In this document: piece after piece, positions 1-15,980 of the stretch
How the letters are laid out: every line of letters begins with the position of its first letter
Numbering within the stretch: position 1 is the first letter of the stretch
Source: Glandiceps talaboti
Lineage: Eukaryota > Hemichordata > Enteropneusta > Spengelidae
DNA length: 64,000 bases
Reading direction: 5' to 3'
Assembly (NCBI RefSeq): GCF_964340395.1
Contig: NC_135551.1
Coordinates: forward strand, 26,626,880-26,690,879
The notes under the pieces: model-generated
The model's input: the letters and a program-made list of their open reading frames with translations, nothing else
Databases searched by the model: none
Told to the model about the DNA's origin: nothing
Made by a program: the position numbers and the translations under genes

Positions 1-363
1 TTTTCTTCTTTCCCTGGCTACTTTTCTCTCTTTCAGCTGTATATAATTCTCTCTTTATTGACTAAATAAAGACACCTTGTCCATTCTTCTGTTATCTAAA
101 TAAATACACCCCAAATCTCATAATTAGATGGAGAACACTTACATGAACACTTTGCTTTATCTCTTATCTTCTGGGAAATTGTTATGCATTCCTTGTTAGT
201 GCATAGACCCTACTAGGGTCTATGGTTAGTGCATGTTTGAGTGTTTGTCCGGTGTGATAATCTCCAGTAGATAAGAGATAGAGGAGAATTTCGTTGTAAC
301 TGAATCCGGCTAATTATGAGTACACAGTGTCCTGCCATTAGAGAGAGGCGGCCAAGGCGTTAA

Positions 364-409
<46 letters not shown>

Positions 410-1777
410 GTCGGACCAGTAGAGGTTTACATACGCTCACTGTGCAATGTGCTAATCGGGCAATTAGCCTGTGAGTTTCTTTTCGCATTAGCAATCTACT
501 AAACTGGTAAACTTTGATAAGACAGTGATAACAGATAGGAAATAGGAAAAAACAGTGAGAGGAAACAATATTTAAAGGCCCGCCTCCCCTATATAAACTG
601 CGAAGGTCCTTTGTGCTCATTTTGCTAAACAATAGGGAAGTGGTAACAACCTAGCGACAGCTCCTGCTAAACTGCAGTTTTGCACGTGTTCCGACCATTG
701 ACACATACCGTACTGTGACCAAGTCATTATGAATATATGACGTATGTAATTACAGCATTCGTTTTCAATAAGAGTGGAAATCTGAGGTACATTTCTCGAC
801 ATTACTTTCGGTCAGACGTCAGAAAAGCTACGCCGACTTTGCTGTTGATAACGCCACGGAGCTGCCAATCAACATGTACTACACACACATGAACTAATCC
901 TAATGATGCTTACATTATCTCCAAAATAAACAGGATAGCTGAAAATCACGATAATGTGCCATATACATGTACATGTTTACAAAAAGTAAATTTGTCATTG
1001 ACGTCAATTCTAGCCGTCTTCTTTGCTTGAAATCAAGTTATGAGCACATCGAGTATGTAGATATTCTCTGTGTCTTGCACAACGACCAATCCCAATCAGA
1101 ATAGGCGAAAAACGCCTTGACCGCCTCTCTCTGATCTTGGGTGACGATAATTGACATCTTACTCATCCTGACTGCAAGTTCAGACTGACTGTTCTAAACT
1201 TTGACTGCACAGTTTATAACATGTTACAACGTTGTAGCATCATTTCACATCAATTTCTATACACAACCACCGTGACCCTTGGTGTACGCGATCCATTGCT
1301 ATGATGAAGTGTTGATAGATTGAACTGTCAGTGGCTCACGTCTGTAGCCTCTGGTCGTATGATCGTGGCGTGACTATCATAAAATTTCAAAGATATCCAT
1401 GACCAATAAAGTAGGAAGTGTGACATATGTCGAAAGGAGAACAGTTGCCCTACGATTATCCATTTATGATCATTGTTCTAATTTACAACACAGTATTTGT
1501 AAAATACAAACTACCTCGAAGTATATAAACTACGAGTTTATATTGTCTTGATTTTGTATCATACAGTATCACGGCACGTCAGATTACCCAAAATGCAGTA
1601 TGATTTGTATGCTCGGAGATCGAAGGCGCGGCACCAACACATACGTTGTTGTTGGTTCTACACATGCATTACGTTGTACATGTATATGTCACTTTTGAAG
1701 AAAATATCTGACGGCTATCGCGTCGTCCCTGCTGTCCCAAAGTAATAATTAAAAAGAAATAAAATTTACTCAATCAT
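1..1777. other. No recognisable gene; ATT microsatellite at 363-409
   Basis: I see no exon with convincing coding character or protein similarity here. The only clear structure is a trinucleotide (TTA/ATT)n run at about 363-409. Short open frames occur but have neither splice sites nor recognisable motifs. Confidence 0.5.
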
Positions 1778-2640
1778 GAATTTATTTGTCTCTTTCTTTT
1801 TGCTCAAAAGCCAGGGTTTAGCACACATAATTTACCGAGCTGTGGTACATGCTCCTATAGCGTAGCGTACGTGGGTCTAAGTTTATCTGCTCTCTGCATA
1901 GTGTCCGGGCATACATCGTTTACTTATTGTGGTTTGCGACCCTGGCCCTGCCGTATCATAATCACAATTTAGACTATTAAAGTACCAGCATCTATTCACA
2001 GTTATAATTTATTGGCTGAATTTTATTTCTCCGGGTTGATCATGTTGATTGCTCGAAAGTTAGAGCGTAATTACCGAGGTGTTTACACTACTGTACAAAA
2101 CACGCGGTCTGTGTGATGATGGCGTCCGGGGACGTCACTTTTTTGTAGAAAATACGAGGATTTACATCCCAGCCATCCCACAATCGCAATCAATATACTA
2201 GTAGTACAACTACAAGTACATACATTTACTTTCAGTTATAAGTTTTAATTGTCTCATTTCTCACTCATAAAGGCCAGAATATAATATTAGCACATGATAC
2301 AATTTACCGAGTGACAGCATTGCCATTACAAGCATATACGGTGTATATGTAACTTGACTAATGTTGTGCCTAGCATGATACGCGTTACACCGTCCATGTG
2401 CACCACCGCGGCACCGATTGTCCATAGAAAATACAGGTAAAGATTTACGACCCTGCTGCTTACTGTCTCATATTTACAATTAATAAATCTACACAAACAT
2501 TTATTCACGGTTACGAATTTATTTTCTCTCGAAAGCCATAGTTTGTTACATCACGTAATTCACCGATTTTTTGGGATAAATGCTTTGTATAGAACATACC
2601 TGTTGACGGTTTACGAACCTGTTGTCCCATAGTTGTCATA
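1778..2640. repeat. Diverged tandem repeat, four units of about 220-280 bp
   Basis: Four successive segments begin near 1778, 2000, 2234 and 2509 with a similar AT-rich start (variants of gttaygaatttatt followed by a TCTC-rich stretch). Each continues with a version of 'taatttaccgag' (about 1830, 2071, 2305, 2560) and then with 'ggtttacgaccctg' (about 1930, 2156, 2440, 2607). The units have drifted a lot, so this is an old tandem duplication. A fifth, weaker unit may precede it at about 1500-1777. No coding or RNA-gene identity is visible. Confidence 0.55.
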
Positions 2641-4316
2641 CATGGTGACACAACATTTTCGAAAATTCTATATGACTGCAAGGACTACGTTCAGATCCGT
2701 CAAGCGTTCCTAAACACCCAGTATATCATTCGATTCGTATTCACACATACTACAATTCTTCGTTCATGGATTTTGAAAAACGTAGAGACAGACAACTTTA
2801 AAATGTGACAAAAATCCCAAAATTTGTGAATTTTCAGGAAAATTAATATAAAAATGACGATAAATGCACAAATACAAATGTATGAACGTTTGTTTTCATT
2901 TCAGCTGATTGTCACATGTAGTGGCTTTTCCGACGACATCATAAGTTTATGAATTAAGAGAATCGAAAAAACATCTAAATTTGACCAAAAATGGCATTTT
3001 ATTAATATTACTGTGGTATACAAATAGAAATGCCGTAGGAAAAAAATTCAAAAAGTACTAAAAATAGCAGAATTTCGATTTAACTGTAGCGTATATTGTG
3101 ATTTTGAGGGTTCTTTCCTCTGTTTTTGTACCTTTTTCCGTTCCGATGTTTGACTGGAAGCAATCGCTACAATTTCTCCAACGGTAACGCAAATGGACGA
3201 GGTCACACTGAAAACGTGAGTGAGATGTCAGTGTACTACCCGTTTCAAAATGTTGCAGACTTTTGGGTTTTCCTCACGGTCGAATTGCAGAGTCTAACTT
3301 ACGCGAAATATTAGGAGAACAAGAGGTTAATTTGCTATTTCGTTATTTGATGGGCGATAATGCAATATTATAGCGTAAAGTTACGGGGAATGACAGAAAA
3401 TCTTTAGTCAGTGGTTACGATGCCTATAGACTCTATGCTTTGCTTTGCAACAATGCTCTACAATTCTGGCCCTCACTTCCGGTTCTAAAACAGCGCCCCT
3501 AGTGGCCAAACAATCATATCTTTTATCTTTCCGGGGCTTCTTCGATAACCGGAATACGGCGTATTGTTAGTATCACATTTCTTTTGAAAACATTTTGAAT
3601 ATGTAACAATAAAATGTTCACACTAGTGTAGCAAAAACTTCAACTAAGTAAAGGAGCCTGATGTTCGGTATTGGGTATTTTTACTCGTGATCGCCTGTAT
3701 TGATCTTTCTTCAACTGTAAAATTTAAAAATCAGATGATCATGAAATGCTAAATTGTTGTCTGGCGTACTTCAATTTATTAGAGTCACCCTATTCTTTCT
3801 TTCTGTTTTTCATTATCTGGCCGACCCAAAGTTTCAACCCCCGGCAACAACAAAAAACATCAAGAAGTAAAAGAGAAGTAAAGAGTAGCAACTACGTGAT
3901 GATGACTTTTTTAATCGACCGACCGACCGACCCATATTTGTAATTGTACAGTAATGAGAAACAGAAAAAATAGGGCCACTCTTAGGCGCATGTAGTTGCT
4001 GTTAGGAGGGACATATGACACAACAAACTGTCACACAATGTCAGTGTATCATGTAGCATAGTGATACAGAGTGAAAATTGACTCCTCAATCGGAATCTGA
4101 AATAATGGTGTGCAATAGCTTTAGGTATATAGACTCCGTACTCTGAGGAGGCACTAGTTGAAGATGCGTCGGATCGGAGCACGATCTCCAAGCCGTGGTA
4201 AATATGAAGGCACCTTTCGTGAGGTTTTTTATTTCAGGTAGAACGTCTATCATTTGCATATTTGAATAGTATCTATGCCTCACTATCACACATTTTATAC
4301 GTGAATTTTATTTAAA
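2641..4316. other. No recognisable gene; short dispersed repeat at about 3445-3545
   Basis: No gene seen. A segment around 3445-3545 (core 'gcgcccctagtggc' followed by 'atcttttatctttccg' and 'ataaccgg') is matched by a diverged copy at about 56975-57065 in an ATM intron, so it is a dispersed repeat of unknown class. Confidence 0.4.
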
Positions 4317-4454
4317 CAATAATGTACGCCCTCCCAGCCCATAATGGACGAAAGCAAACTTTGAACGACATAATGGGCGAGGCGACAGCCGAGCCCATTA
4401 TGGAGTGCAAAGTTTGCTCGAGTCCATTATGGACTGGGAGGGCGTACATTATTG
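4317..4454. mobile_element. 138-bp near-perfect hairpin element (MITE-like)
   Basis: The sequence starts caataatgtacgccctccca and ends with the reverse complement of that start. Inside, a second inverted pair (cccataatggac / gtccattatggg type) and a third (gcaaactttg / caaagtttgc) follow, so almost the whole element folds on itself around a short centre at about 4385. It has no coding capacity. This is the form expected of a fold-back or MITE-type non-autonomous element. No target-site duplication is obvious. Confidence 0.7.
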
Positions 4455-5455
4455 TTATTATTTTATAGTTTTGCCAATTCCAGTGAACTTGTAGACCGAG
4501 AAACGCAAAACAACGTATAATATACACAGCGATGAACATCATCTGCCATGTTCGGCCCAGAAGCTGAATACTAATCATAGCGACCCACGTACGTACACGT
4601 ACACACATATACACTTCGATGAACTGCTGTGAACACAAATTTATTTCATGAATGCGTTGTATTTTTAAACAGTAGAAATGACAATCATAAGTAACAACAT
4701 ACATTTCGAAAACTGCCTAGTCGTATGAAGAAACAGAACAAATCTCATCTGTCATTACGGACATAAGCTTGTATTGTTATGCTCGTTCCGGGGCCGGGAT
4801 GCCCAATAACGGAGTACATTATCAGTAATAATGTACAGCAATGACGTCACAAAATTCACTGGAATTGGTAATGCTATAATATAATACTATATAAAATAGG
4901 GGTTGATACCTGTGATACCGATCCGCATCGCATCAGCTGATTGGAATCCCTACACTAGGAATTGTAGCGTGTTAGGTGCGGGTTAAAAACTAAAACTTAA
5001 AAAGTCACCAAAACAGACGAAAAACCCCTCAAAACCGCAGCAAAACGCTACAATTATTGGAGATAGAAGACATCGTGTCCCTCCAAAAACGCTTGAATCG
5101 CCTCTACTTGTTTCGGCTTCAATTCTGTGAGCGTCATTTGCTGCATACCATTATTCAATCGCGATGCGGGTTTTCTTGGTAACTTTTTCCATTTTCATGC
5201 GTTTTGTTTGTTACTTGCCTGTTGCAATTCTGTGTTTATGGTAAATGCGGCAGCTTGTTTTCTTCCTCTTGACATTACGCAATGAACGATGAGTGACATT
5301 GTCATTCATTGAAGTAAATAAATCCTCAACACATGATTAGTCGCTATTTATAACAGACTCCTCCTGGATATAGAATATTCAGTAGCTAGTATGTTTGAAC
5401 AATTTGTCTATTCGCTAGTTTCATTGGCGGGTATTTTTATCCAAACGCTTCCAGC

Positions 5456-5550
5456 CAGACTCGGGACTGGTCCCTCTCTTCTCGCGGCTGCGCCGCTCGG
5501 TATACATAAACAGATTAGGGACGATAGTCACGAGTCTGGCAGCGAGACTA
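5456..5550. repeat. Short hairpin repeat, copy 1 (second copy at 41945-42038)
   Basis: About 90 bp here are nearly identical to 41945-42038, including 'tccctctcttctcgcggctg' and 'tatacataaacagattaggg'. The ends form an imperfect stem (gactcgggactggtccct against agggacgatagtcacgagtc), with a small GC-rich hairpin (gcggctgcgccgc) between them. It makes no protein. The near-identity of two copies about 36 kb apart suggests recent spread. Confidence 0.65.
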
Positions 5551-6156
5551 TCGCTACCGCTGTAACAGCTGCTAAACAAGACAATAGTATAACATTGCAA
5601 TGATTCGATAGAACGTCATTTTCCTCCTCGGACCGTAATCTTAGTTACGGAGTTCAGAATATAACCCATTTGCGTTACATTTTCATGGTGTTGGTGAGAG
5701 TCAAAACCATTCCATACAAAGTGTCACTAAAAATAGACGTTGCATGCCGTCCACAGCGTCCCTTTCAGGCCAATGACGCTAATCTAGTTGCTTCCACAAC
5801 CGGTAACCTAGCTATGGTCACGAACACTCCCGATCTTTGTGCAGTGGAAAATTGAAAATAATTATACTCCTTCACCTTGTCTTTGGTATATTTTGATGGT
5901 AAAACTTGAAATTGATATGTATACGTTAGGCATTCGATAGTAGATAAGGCGATGTTTGTGGGGCGGAGTAGCCACTAATGTGAGAACCTGGGAATTGAAA
6001 GCCGGGGCTTTAATTTAATTTTTTATTTCAAATATAAAGAAAATAATATTTCCAAATACGGGAACAAAATTGATTATTCGCCCTTTTTCTGTGCCCTACG
6101 CATCGAATTAAGTAATTCGATGAATCTACTTTTGGCTGGAATACAACAAGGACAGT

Positions 6157-7329
6157 AGTCTATCTGCTAGACCTCTGATATTCTTCTGATACAATACGAC
6201 ACATGACCGAACATCGCTATCGAGGATGGAACATCCCGAATGTCTAGCAATAGTCATCTCTGCAGTTCAGGGATATAAATAACTGCCAGTCAGAGAACCG
6301 CATTAGCGACAAGCACAAACAGAGGACAATAGCTAATTTTGTTCATGCATATTCAGGAGCTTGTAAAAATAACCACAATGCCTTAAACATGCAACTGGCG
6401 GCGCCTGGGACCATTTTTGCATATGATTGACTGTATGTTTGGAGGTGGAGAACTTGTGATGACTCACTGGCAAGTAAGCCCGAACGTCTAGCAACAAGAC
6501 TACGAGGACAGTTGCCACCTAAGAGAACACACTTAACTGGGTTCACGCGAAACAAAGCAGCATAGTATCACCTATGCTAATTACAAGTAATCGAATGGCT
6601 AAAACGACAAACCTGATGTTCAAAAGTCAACAAAACAAACAGAGTATATCACCATGGAAGTGGGTTATACAGTTCTTAGAGGTCGTAATTTTGCAGACGA
6701 ACGGCAGAAACGATCTAATATCCTCTCATTGTTGGTCGCTAACCCTGATAAAAATGTATACGACAATTCTTGCTTGTAGTCTTGCTGCCACACGTTCGGG
6801 CTTTCTTCCGATACAATAAGCGAACGAAGTTCGCAGTGAGGGCTTGCCCGCACGTCTAGCTAATGTCATTTTCAGACTTCACATTCCATTGAGGTGGCAT
6901 ATGGCCGTGGGTTGGACCATGTATACATATATATATGTTAATATATTCAATAACCAATGACCTCTATAATGCTAATGCTCTATAATACTAATGTCCAATA
7001 TCAAGTAATGATAACAAATTACTAACTATTATGTCTTATTAGTTTATGGTAATTGTGAGTTTGATGAGTGTGTAGACGTTGTCATTCACACATTTCAGTT
7101 AAGGCATTGGTGGTTATATTTACAAGCACCTCCTTAAGCTGAATATGCATGAAAAAATAGCTATTGTCCTCTATTTGTGCTTGTCGCCTATGCGGTTCTC
7201 TGATTGGCAGTTATTTATATCCCTGAACTGCAGAGATGACGTTTGCTAGACCTCGGATGTTTCAACCTCGATAGCGATGTTCGTGTCGTAATGTATCGGA
7301 AGAACATCCGAGGTCTAGCAAATAGACTA
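6157..7329. mobile_element. Composite fold-back element with about 200-bp inverted arms
   Basis: The left arm (6157-6357) and right arm (7138-7329) are inverted copies. Both contain a TATA-like 'gggatataaataactg', 'agagaaccgc', 'gacaagcacaaa' and 'gaggacaatagct'. The outer part of each arm is itself a small palindromic module bounded by 'ctagacctcggatgtt' and its complement. Further degenerate copies of this module lie at about 6470-6500 and 6793-6865. No transposase is recognisable in the centre, so it is non-autonomous. The right side runs into a long (TATG)n array. Confidence 0.6.
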
Positions 7330-7383
7330 GCTTCGGAGTGAGAAATGCGGGCTACGCCCTCACTTGTCACTCCAAAGCGGGTT

Positions 7384-7590
7384 GTATGTATGTATGTATG
7401 TATGTATGTATGTATGTATGTATGTATGTATGTATGTATGTATGCATGTGTGTGTATGTGTACATGTATGTATGTAATCTTACTGAATAGGGAAATGAAG
7501 ATCATGAAAACTCTTGTGTTTAGCAGAGATGACAAATAAATAAATAAGTAAATGAACAAAAAAATAAATAAATAAATAAATAAATAAATA
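7384..7590. repeat. (TATG)n and (AAAT)n microsatellites
   Basis: A TATG tetranucleotide array at about 7384-7447 and an AAAT array at about 7558-7590. The open frames across them are artefacts of the 4-bp repeat. Confidence 0.9.
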
Positions 7591-7759
7591 CGTTGTTGTC
7601 CGAATTAAAGACTATAACAACAATAATAAATCTATATACTTTGTGGTTACCTTTCTTAACGCTTTCGTACCATTTTACACATTTTCATTATGGTTTAAAG
7701 TGGAAAGTTATAGAAGAAAAGCACTCTCGGCATATTAACTGATTACAGCAGTCAGTCGG

Positions 7760-9331
<1,572 letters not shown>

Positions 9332-11116
9332 GCGTTGTCGTGACATAGACACGCGTTTTCCTGACGTACAACGTCAAGAGTATATATTCCATATTTTGTG
9401 TTTAAATTGATTCGTGCATGGTATGATATTAACTAATTTTATGTTCTTTGTAGGCTAAAATTTGCATTGCCGTATTACTTGTTGCACTTGTAAGTGCCGG
9501 TGATTGGAAGGATGGCTTCCCCGAATTTGAAAAAGCCTCCGTCTTACCCGAAGTATTCGTAGGTGGGGTCTGCTACAACTGTACCATTACCTGGGATTCT
9601 ATTTTAATGGAATATGTAACCTGCCACAGCTACGATGCATGCGCTGAAAACATGGAAGAGCGTGTAATGAAAACACACAGTGATGGCAGAACCTTTCATA
9701 GAGTAGACTGGAAATTTTGCATGAAGAAAACCGACCCATCCGAAATTATCAAAATAGGTGTCAACGACCTACACTGGGACGAAGATATCGATATGGTAAT
9801 TATAATATAAATGGTTTGACCACGTACTATTCACAAACCGCTACATTTATATATCTAGTCGTTTGTGGCTGATCAAGTGTCAGTTTACTTCGAATTCCTA
9901 TAGTCAGGTTTAGACATATGATCTATGGTTTTTATTACATGTTGCAAACCATATTGACATTGACCTCCTACGAGTCATCATATCTTGACTGCTAGTTGAT
10001 AAAACTATTTGATAGCTATGCGTCATTAAGAAGAATATTACTTTTGACTTGTAAATACGTAGCGTAAAACTGGCCTCAAAATGTATAAACTCAGCTTATG
10101 CCCCTTTTAAAAGACCAGGGATTCAATACCAGGTTCTTGCATTAGTGTTATCTTATCAGTGGAGCCGTAAGGATTACAGACAACTGTTGCTTACCCACAT
10201 TTTAATCCTAATCCGACCAGGGCTGGCAACTAATAGTTCCACCGGCAACCTTCTCCTTAAGGCGAGATACCAAACTTGTTCCCATTTTATTGTAATGTAC
10301 ATAAAATATACGGCAAGAGGTAAACAAAATGGAATGTGTAAGACAGTATTTGAAATTGATAATTACATGCTTCAGAAACCGGAAACACGGTGCCACTTTT
10401 CAATTAGTGAATTTTAAACACTGGGGAGTTTCCTTTGGTACTTTTGTGAGTTGCTCATACTTTGTCACTGAGTATGTCTCTCTGTAATGTTCTTTTTAAG
10501 GGAGTGGAAGGTAATGGAGTAGATGAGGTCGAAAGCTGTGATGAATGTATTGGACTGTACGTTGACTTCAAGGGAGAACGTAGCATTTACAACTACTGTA
10601 TGGTAAGTATACACTCAACTTGTCAATTATCTAATAATTCTCCGATTACAACATGGACTATTAATAAAACCTTTGATGATGTTGACTAAATTACCTTAAT
10701 AATATAATTATTCACATATACATTTTGGTGATAAGATTGCAAGTTAAATACTCTTGTGTTTGTCTACATCAGTAAACACGGGACTACTTCTCTCAACATA
10801 TTAGATACTTTCAATTTCATGGGAAACACCGTTGTTCATACTAAAATAATTTAAAATATTTGGATATTGTTTAAAAACAGTCATTTACAAATTTTACTGA
10901 CTGAAATACACATCGTGCTTTCGTTGACAGGTAATTCCTTGCCCCGCATACTTCACCGGAGATTTCGATTGGAATCTTGTACGACCACAGATTGATGAGC
11001 AACTGATGGATGTCGCCGGTTACGATCTCCCATACGACGATCTGCCAATCACCCATGCCCACTCATTTTTGGATTGGCTTAAATCGCCTCTTGCTGCTGA
11101 GCTTGCAAGGAAATAA

Positions 11117-11639
11117 AATGTAGAGCAATTATCCAATGGATTTTCAGCCATGAGCAGCATTTGCTTTGTAATTTTCATCTGCATATAGTTATGCAATAAT
11201 AGCAATAAAAAAGTTAGTAGCTTAAACACTGGTTTGCTTATTGAGTATTTGTAGCATCTAGACTGTAAAATACGTCATGACGTTTCGCCCTCACCGGCCT
11301 CCTAGATAGGGATTGGCCATGTGTGAGTGCGCCCCGTCACGGCGTATACTTAAAGACTATGTAGCATCATGTCATAGAAATATTTGAACCATTTACGGGA
11401 GGATCTTTGTAAGAAGGAGAGAAGGAAAAAGGGTGATCAAGATGACATCACTGAATGACATTGAACGTTTCCGGTAGTTGCTGCGTACACATTATACTTG
11501 TACATTACGTAAATACACTTGCAAATAATAGTCTATAGACACTCAACAACCAACTATAGAATAAAACTGTAAAGTATATTCACTGCAATAGTTTAACTCG
11601 GGTACAACTACTTTTTATTCTACTCCTGCAGACAAACCT
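11117..11639. other. No gene seen beyond the 3' UTR of the secreted protein gene
   Basis: The 3' UTR with its poly(A) signal (about 11203-11208) probably ends near 11230. The rest shows nothing recognisable apart from short AT-rich sequence. Confidence 0.4.
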
Positions 11640-11965
11640 TTTTCCTCAACATTTTATTTGAATGCCAGATCACTTGGTAATCATTTTGAAGACCATTTTT
11701 CTTGCTTCTGAGTCATAGTTACGTATAATGATGACAATTCGCTTTTCAAGCTCCGGCCGTATTTTCAACTGCAACCGTGAACATTCCAAAACCGGAGGAG
11801 AAGCCTTGCAATTCACAACTGATTGTCTTTCTCTAATGTCGTCACCATTGAATTTGGTCACTTCGGATCAGTGTTTGCAGAAGTGTCTAGTGATACAAAG
11901 AATTTAGTAGTTGGTGTAATCTATAGAAAACATAATATCTCAATATATGAATCCCTGGATAGTTT
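11640..11965 (+). pseudogene. Decayed LINE endonuclease fragment
   Basis: Reading all three plus-strand frames gives pieces of an APE-type LINE endonuclease: 'FYLNARSLGNHFED', then 'KTGGEALQF', then 'LVVGVIYRKHNISI' near 11905-11945, the classic YRPP-like motif region. Stops and frameshifts separate the pieces, so it is dead. It sits between the secreted protein gene and the right arm of the inverted duplication. The clade is not determined. Confidence 0.6.
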
Positions 11966-12027
11966 GTAGAGACCTATTTCGATTCTGCCCGTTCTCAGCA
12001 AAAGTGTACGATCCCGTCGTTCTGCGT

Positions 12028-13635
<1,608 letters not shown>

Positions 13636-13777
13636 ACATGAATTGCTATAACCAGCAAATATGTCGAGATTGCTTCCCCTATTATTCACTTTAAATCATT
13701 GCAAATATTACAGTAGCCTTAAGAAAATAAATTTGCGAGGCGGTTGAATGTAAAGGTCTCCCGTCTTTGTCACGAAT

Positions 13778-13970
<193 letters not shown>

Positions 13971-14154
13971 CATCATGTAATAATGATACATCTGTTGAAT
14001 ATTTATCACTCACTGACAAATCTGTCGCATCGTAAGTAATTATATGTAATCATATTAATTAAAAATGGACATTTGAATATTCATTACCCGTTCTACCGTT
14101 AAAACCACCACCTGTTATTACTTTAGATTTAGGGTACATGTCAGAATATTGCTT

Positions 14155-14555
14155 TTGGGTCAAGTTCCTTTTCCTTGAACGTTCTTACTTTTCTTTCCAT
14201 AAGATGATGACCCAGATGGCGATTTATAAACACCTGGCAACAGAACTAAATTGCACATGGCTACTAAATTGGACCCAAACAATGTTTTCAGAAGCGTATT
14301 TCAGCTTTTGATTGCTAAAATCACAATTGCAAATTATAAAACAAAGAAATATCACCCGAATATCTACCAAATGTAGAATATTTTGTTCTGGTGACATGAA
14401 AAGACTCAAACCCTTGATTGAAATATCAGTGTCTCTTTTAAGCCATGTTTCTGTATAACAAACGAAATCAAGTTTACAAATTTATTTTATAAAATTACTG
14501 TCACCTAAATTAGAGAGCAACTCATTTATATTCAAGCAAATATATTTGAAGTTTG
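14155..14555 (-). pseudogene. Decayed LINE endonuclease fragment (second, opposite strand)
   Basis: Reading the minus strand from about 14550 gives 'NELLSNLGDSNFI', a stop, then 'LDFVCYTETWLKRDTDISI'. After a frameshift it continues 'GFESFHVTRTKYSTFGRYSG' and 'ISLFY'. The TETWL motif followed by a G-F...GG-like segment is the usual start of LINE apurinic endonuclease domains. Several stops and shifts show that it is dead. It may extend upstream to about 15250. Confidence 0.6.
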
Positions 14556-15416
14556 AATGTACATATGGTCTTGTCTGTTATCATGTTGTGAGTTCTCGGT
14601 ATTAAATTAATACACGTCTGATTTTGTTCTTGTCTTGGACTTCGGTCAGCATCCTATGTGATTTCGTTAATTTGTAGATTTATATAGTTACATGTATATA
14701 ACTCAGTCTATTTTTGTTGTCATAGATATGAAGTTTGTCGTTGATTTTCAGTGTATCGTACGTCAAGTGCACAGTCTTTCACTTGGACCTTGCCGTCATG
14801 AGTGTACGTCTTTTTTTCATGATGGGTGACTTCTGGCTGACTTTATACTCAGAGTTTCTTTCCGGTCTCTGTATATCTCTTACCTCTGTAGACGCCAGTT
14901 TAGGCAAGATCATTTAGCTTAGTCTGTTTCAGTATTCCCCTTAGATGTCTTTGGACCAGGAGTAATGAAATCGAAGCAAGCGAAGAACGAATGTGCTGAA
15001 TTAGCCACGTCTGGTGTCAGCCATGTTGTCGACTTGAACAGTGCAACCAATTTTTGCTCTGTACACTTCAACTGTAATGCCCCCACTGTCAAAAGCCGTC
15101 TTGACGTGATCACATACTTTAATTTACTGATCGGTCCTAGACATATTGTAACAGGAATTTGGACTAAAGTTCCAAAATTTCGTTACTTTTTACAGAGCTG
15201 CTATCACTAGGCTGCAGCTTCGGTCAGCCTTCTAGTGCCGAGTTTCTTAAACACTGATGCTTTTGAATGTTCACTCCGAAAAGTTGCACCTCAGGCAAAA
15301 CTTAAAAATTATGCTTATCGTAAATCAGAGCCCTACACAAGGAGTTTTTTCTGAATTCTACTGAAAATTTTGGCACTTGATCGGGGAGAACATATCACTG
15401 AAGCTGTCATCACATG

Positions 15417-15535
15417 CTGGGAAATAGATGTATAAAGGTTACAGCCCGCTTCGGCGTGACAAAGAAGGGTGTACCCCCGCATTTATGATCCGAAGAGGGC
15501 TGTAAGTTTGTTTGTACATCTATTTTAAAACCCAG
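15417..15535. mobile_element. 119-bp hairpin element (MITE-like)
   Basis: It starts 'ctgggaaatagatgtata...ggttacagcccgcttcgg' and ends with the inverted match 'ccgaagagggctgtaag...tacatctatttt...cccag'. The whole element folds into one long stem with a short centre near 15470. No coding capacity. Confidence 0.65.
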
Positions 15536-15815
15536 GTTTAGAACTACACTGATGGCACTATCGGTTATAGTTGTTCAAATGGCAACATTTTCAGATCCGG
15601 CAGTTATACGCAATGACAGTAAACGCATCACACGGCAAATTAAAAATTATATGACTTGGCATAACCGAACCAATAGTTACACAAGTACAATTAAATGTCG
15701 CTATATAGTGCCAGCGGTATATGTATATCTTTGGCACAATACGACGGTGATAATTTCTACACTGAATTTTTTCTGTAGATAGAGGCACGGTTTAATAATA
15801 ATGGTATACAATAAT

Positions 15816-15818
<3 letters not shown>

Positions 15819-15888
<70 letters not shown>

Positions 15889-15949
15889 CTTCCAGTCTGT
15901 ACTCAAAGCGCTTCACAACTAAAAGCTTTAAAACCAATAGACATGTATG

Positions 15950-15978
<29 letters not shown>
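15819..15978. repeat. (TA)n and (TATG)n microsatellites
   Basis: A TA run at about 15819-15884 and a TATG run at about 15943-15978. Confidence 0.9.

Positions 15979-15980
<2 letters not shown>

Noticed and set aside
10145-10417. 90-codon open frame inside the secreted protein gene
   Set aside because: It falls in the intron between the second and third coding exons and shows no similarity or conserved features.
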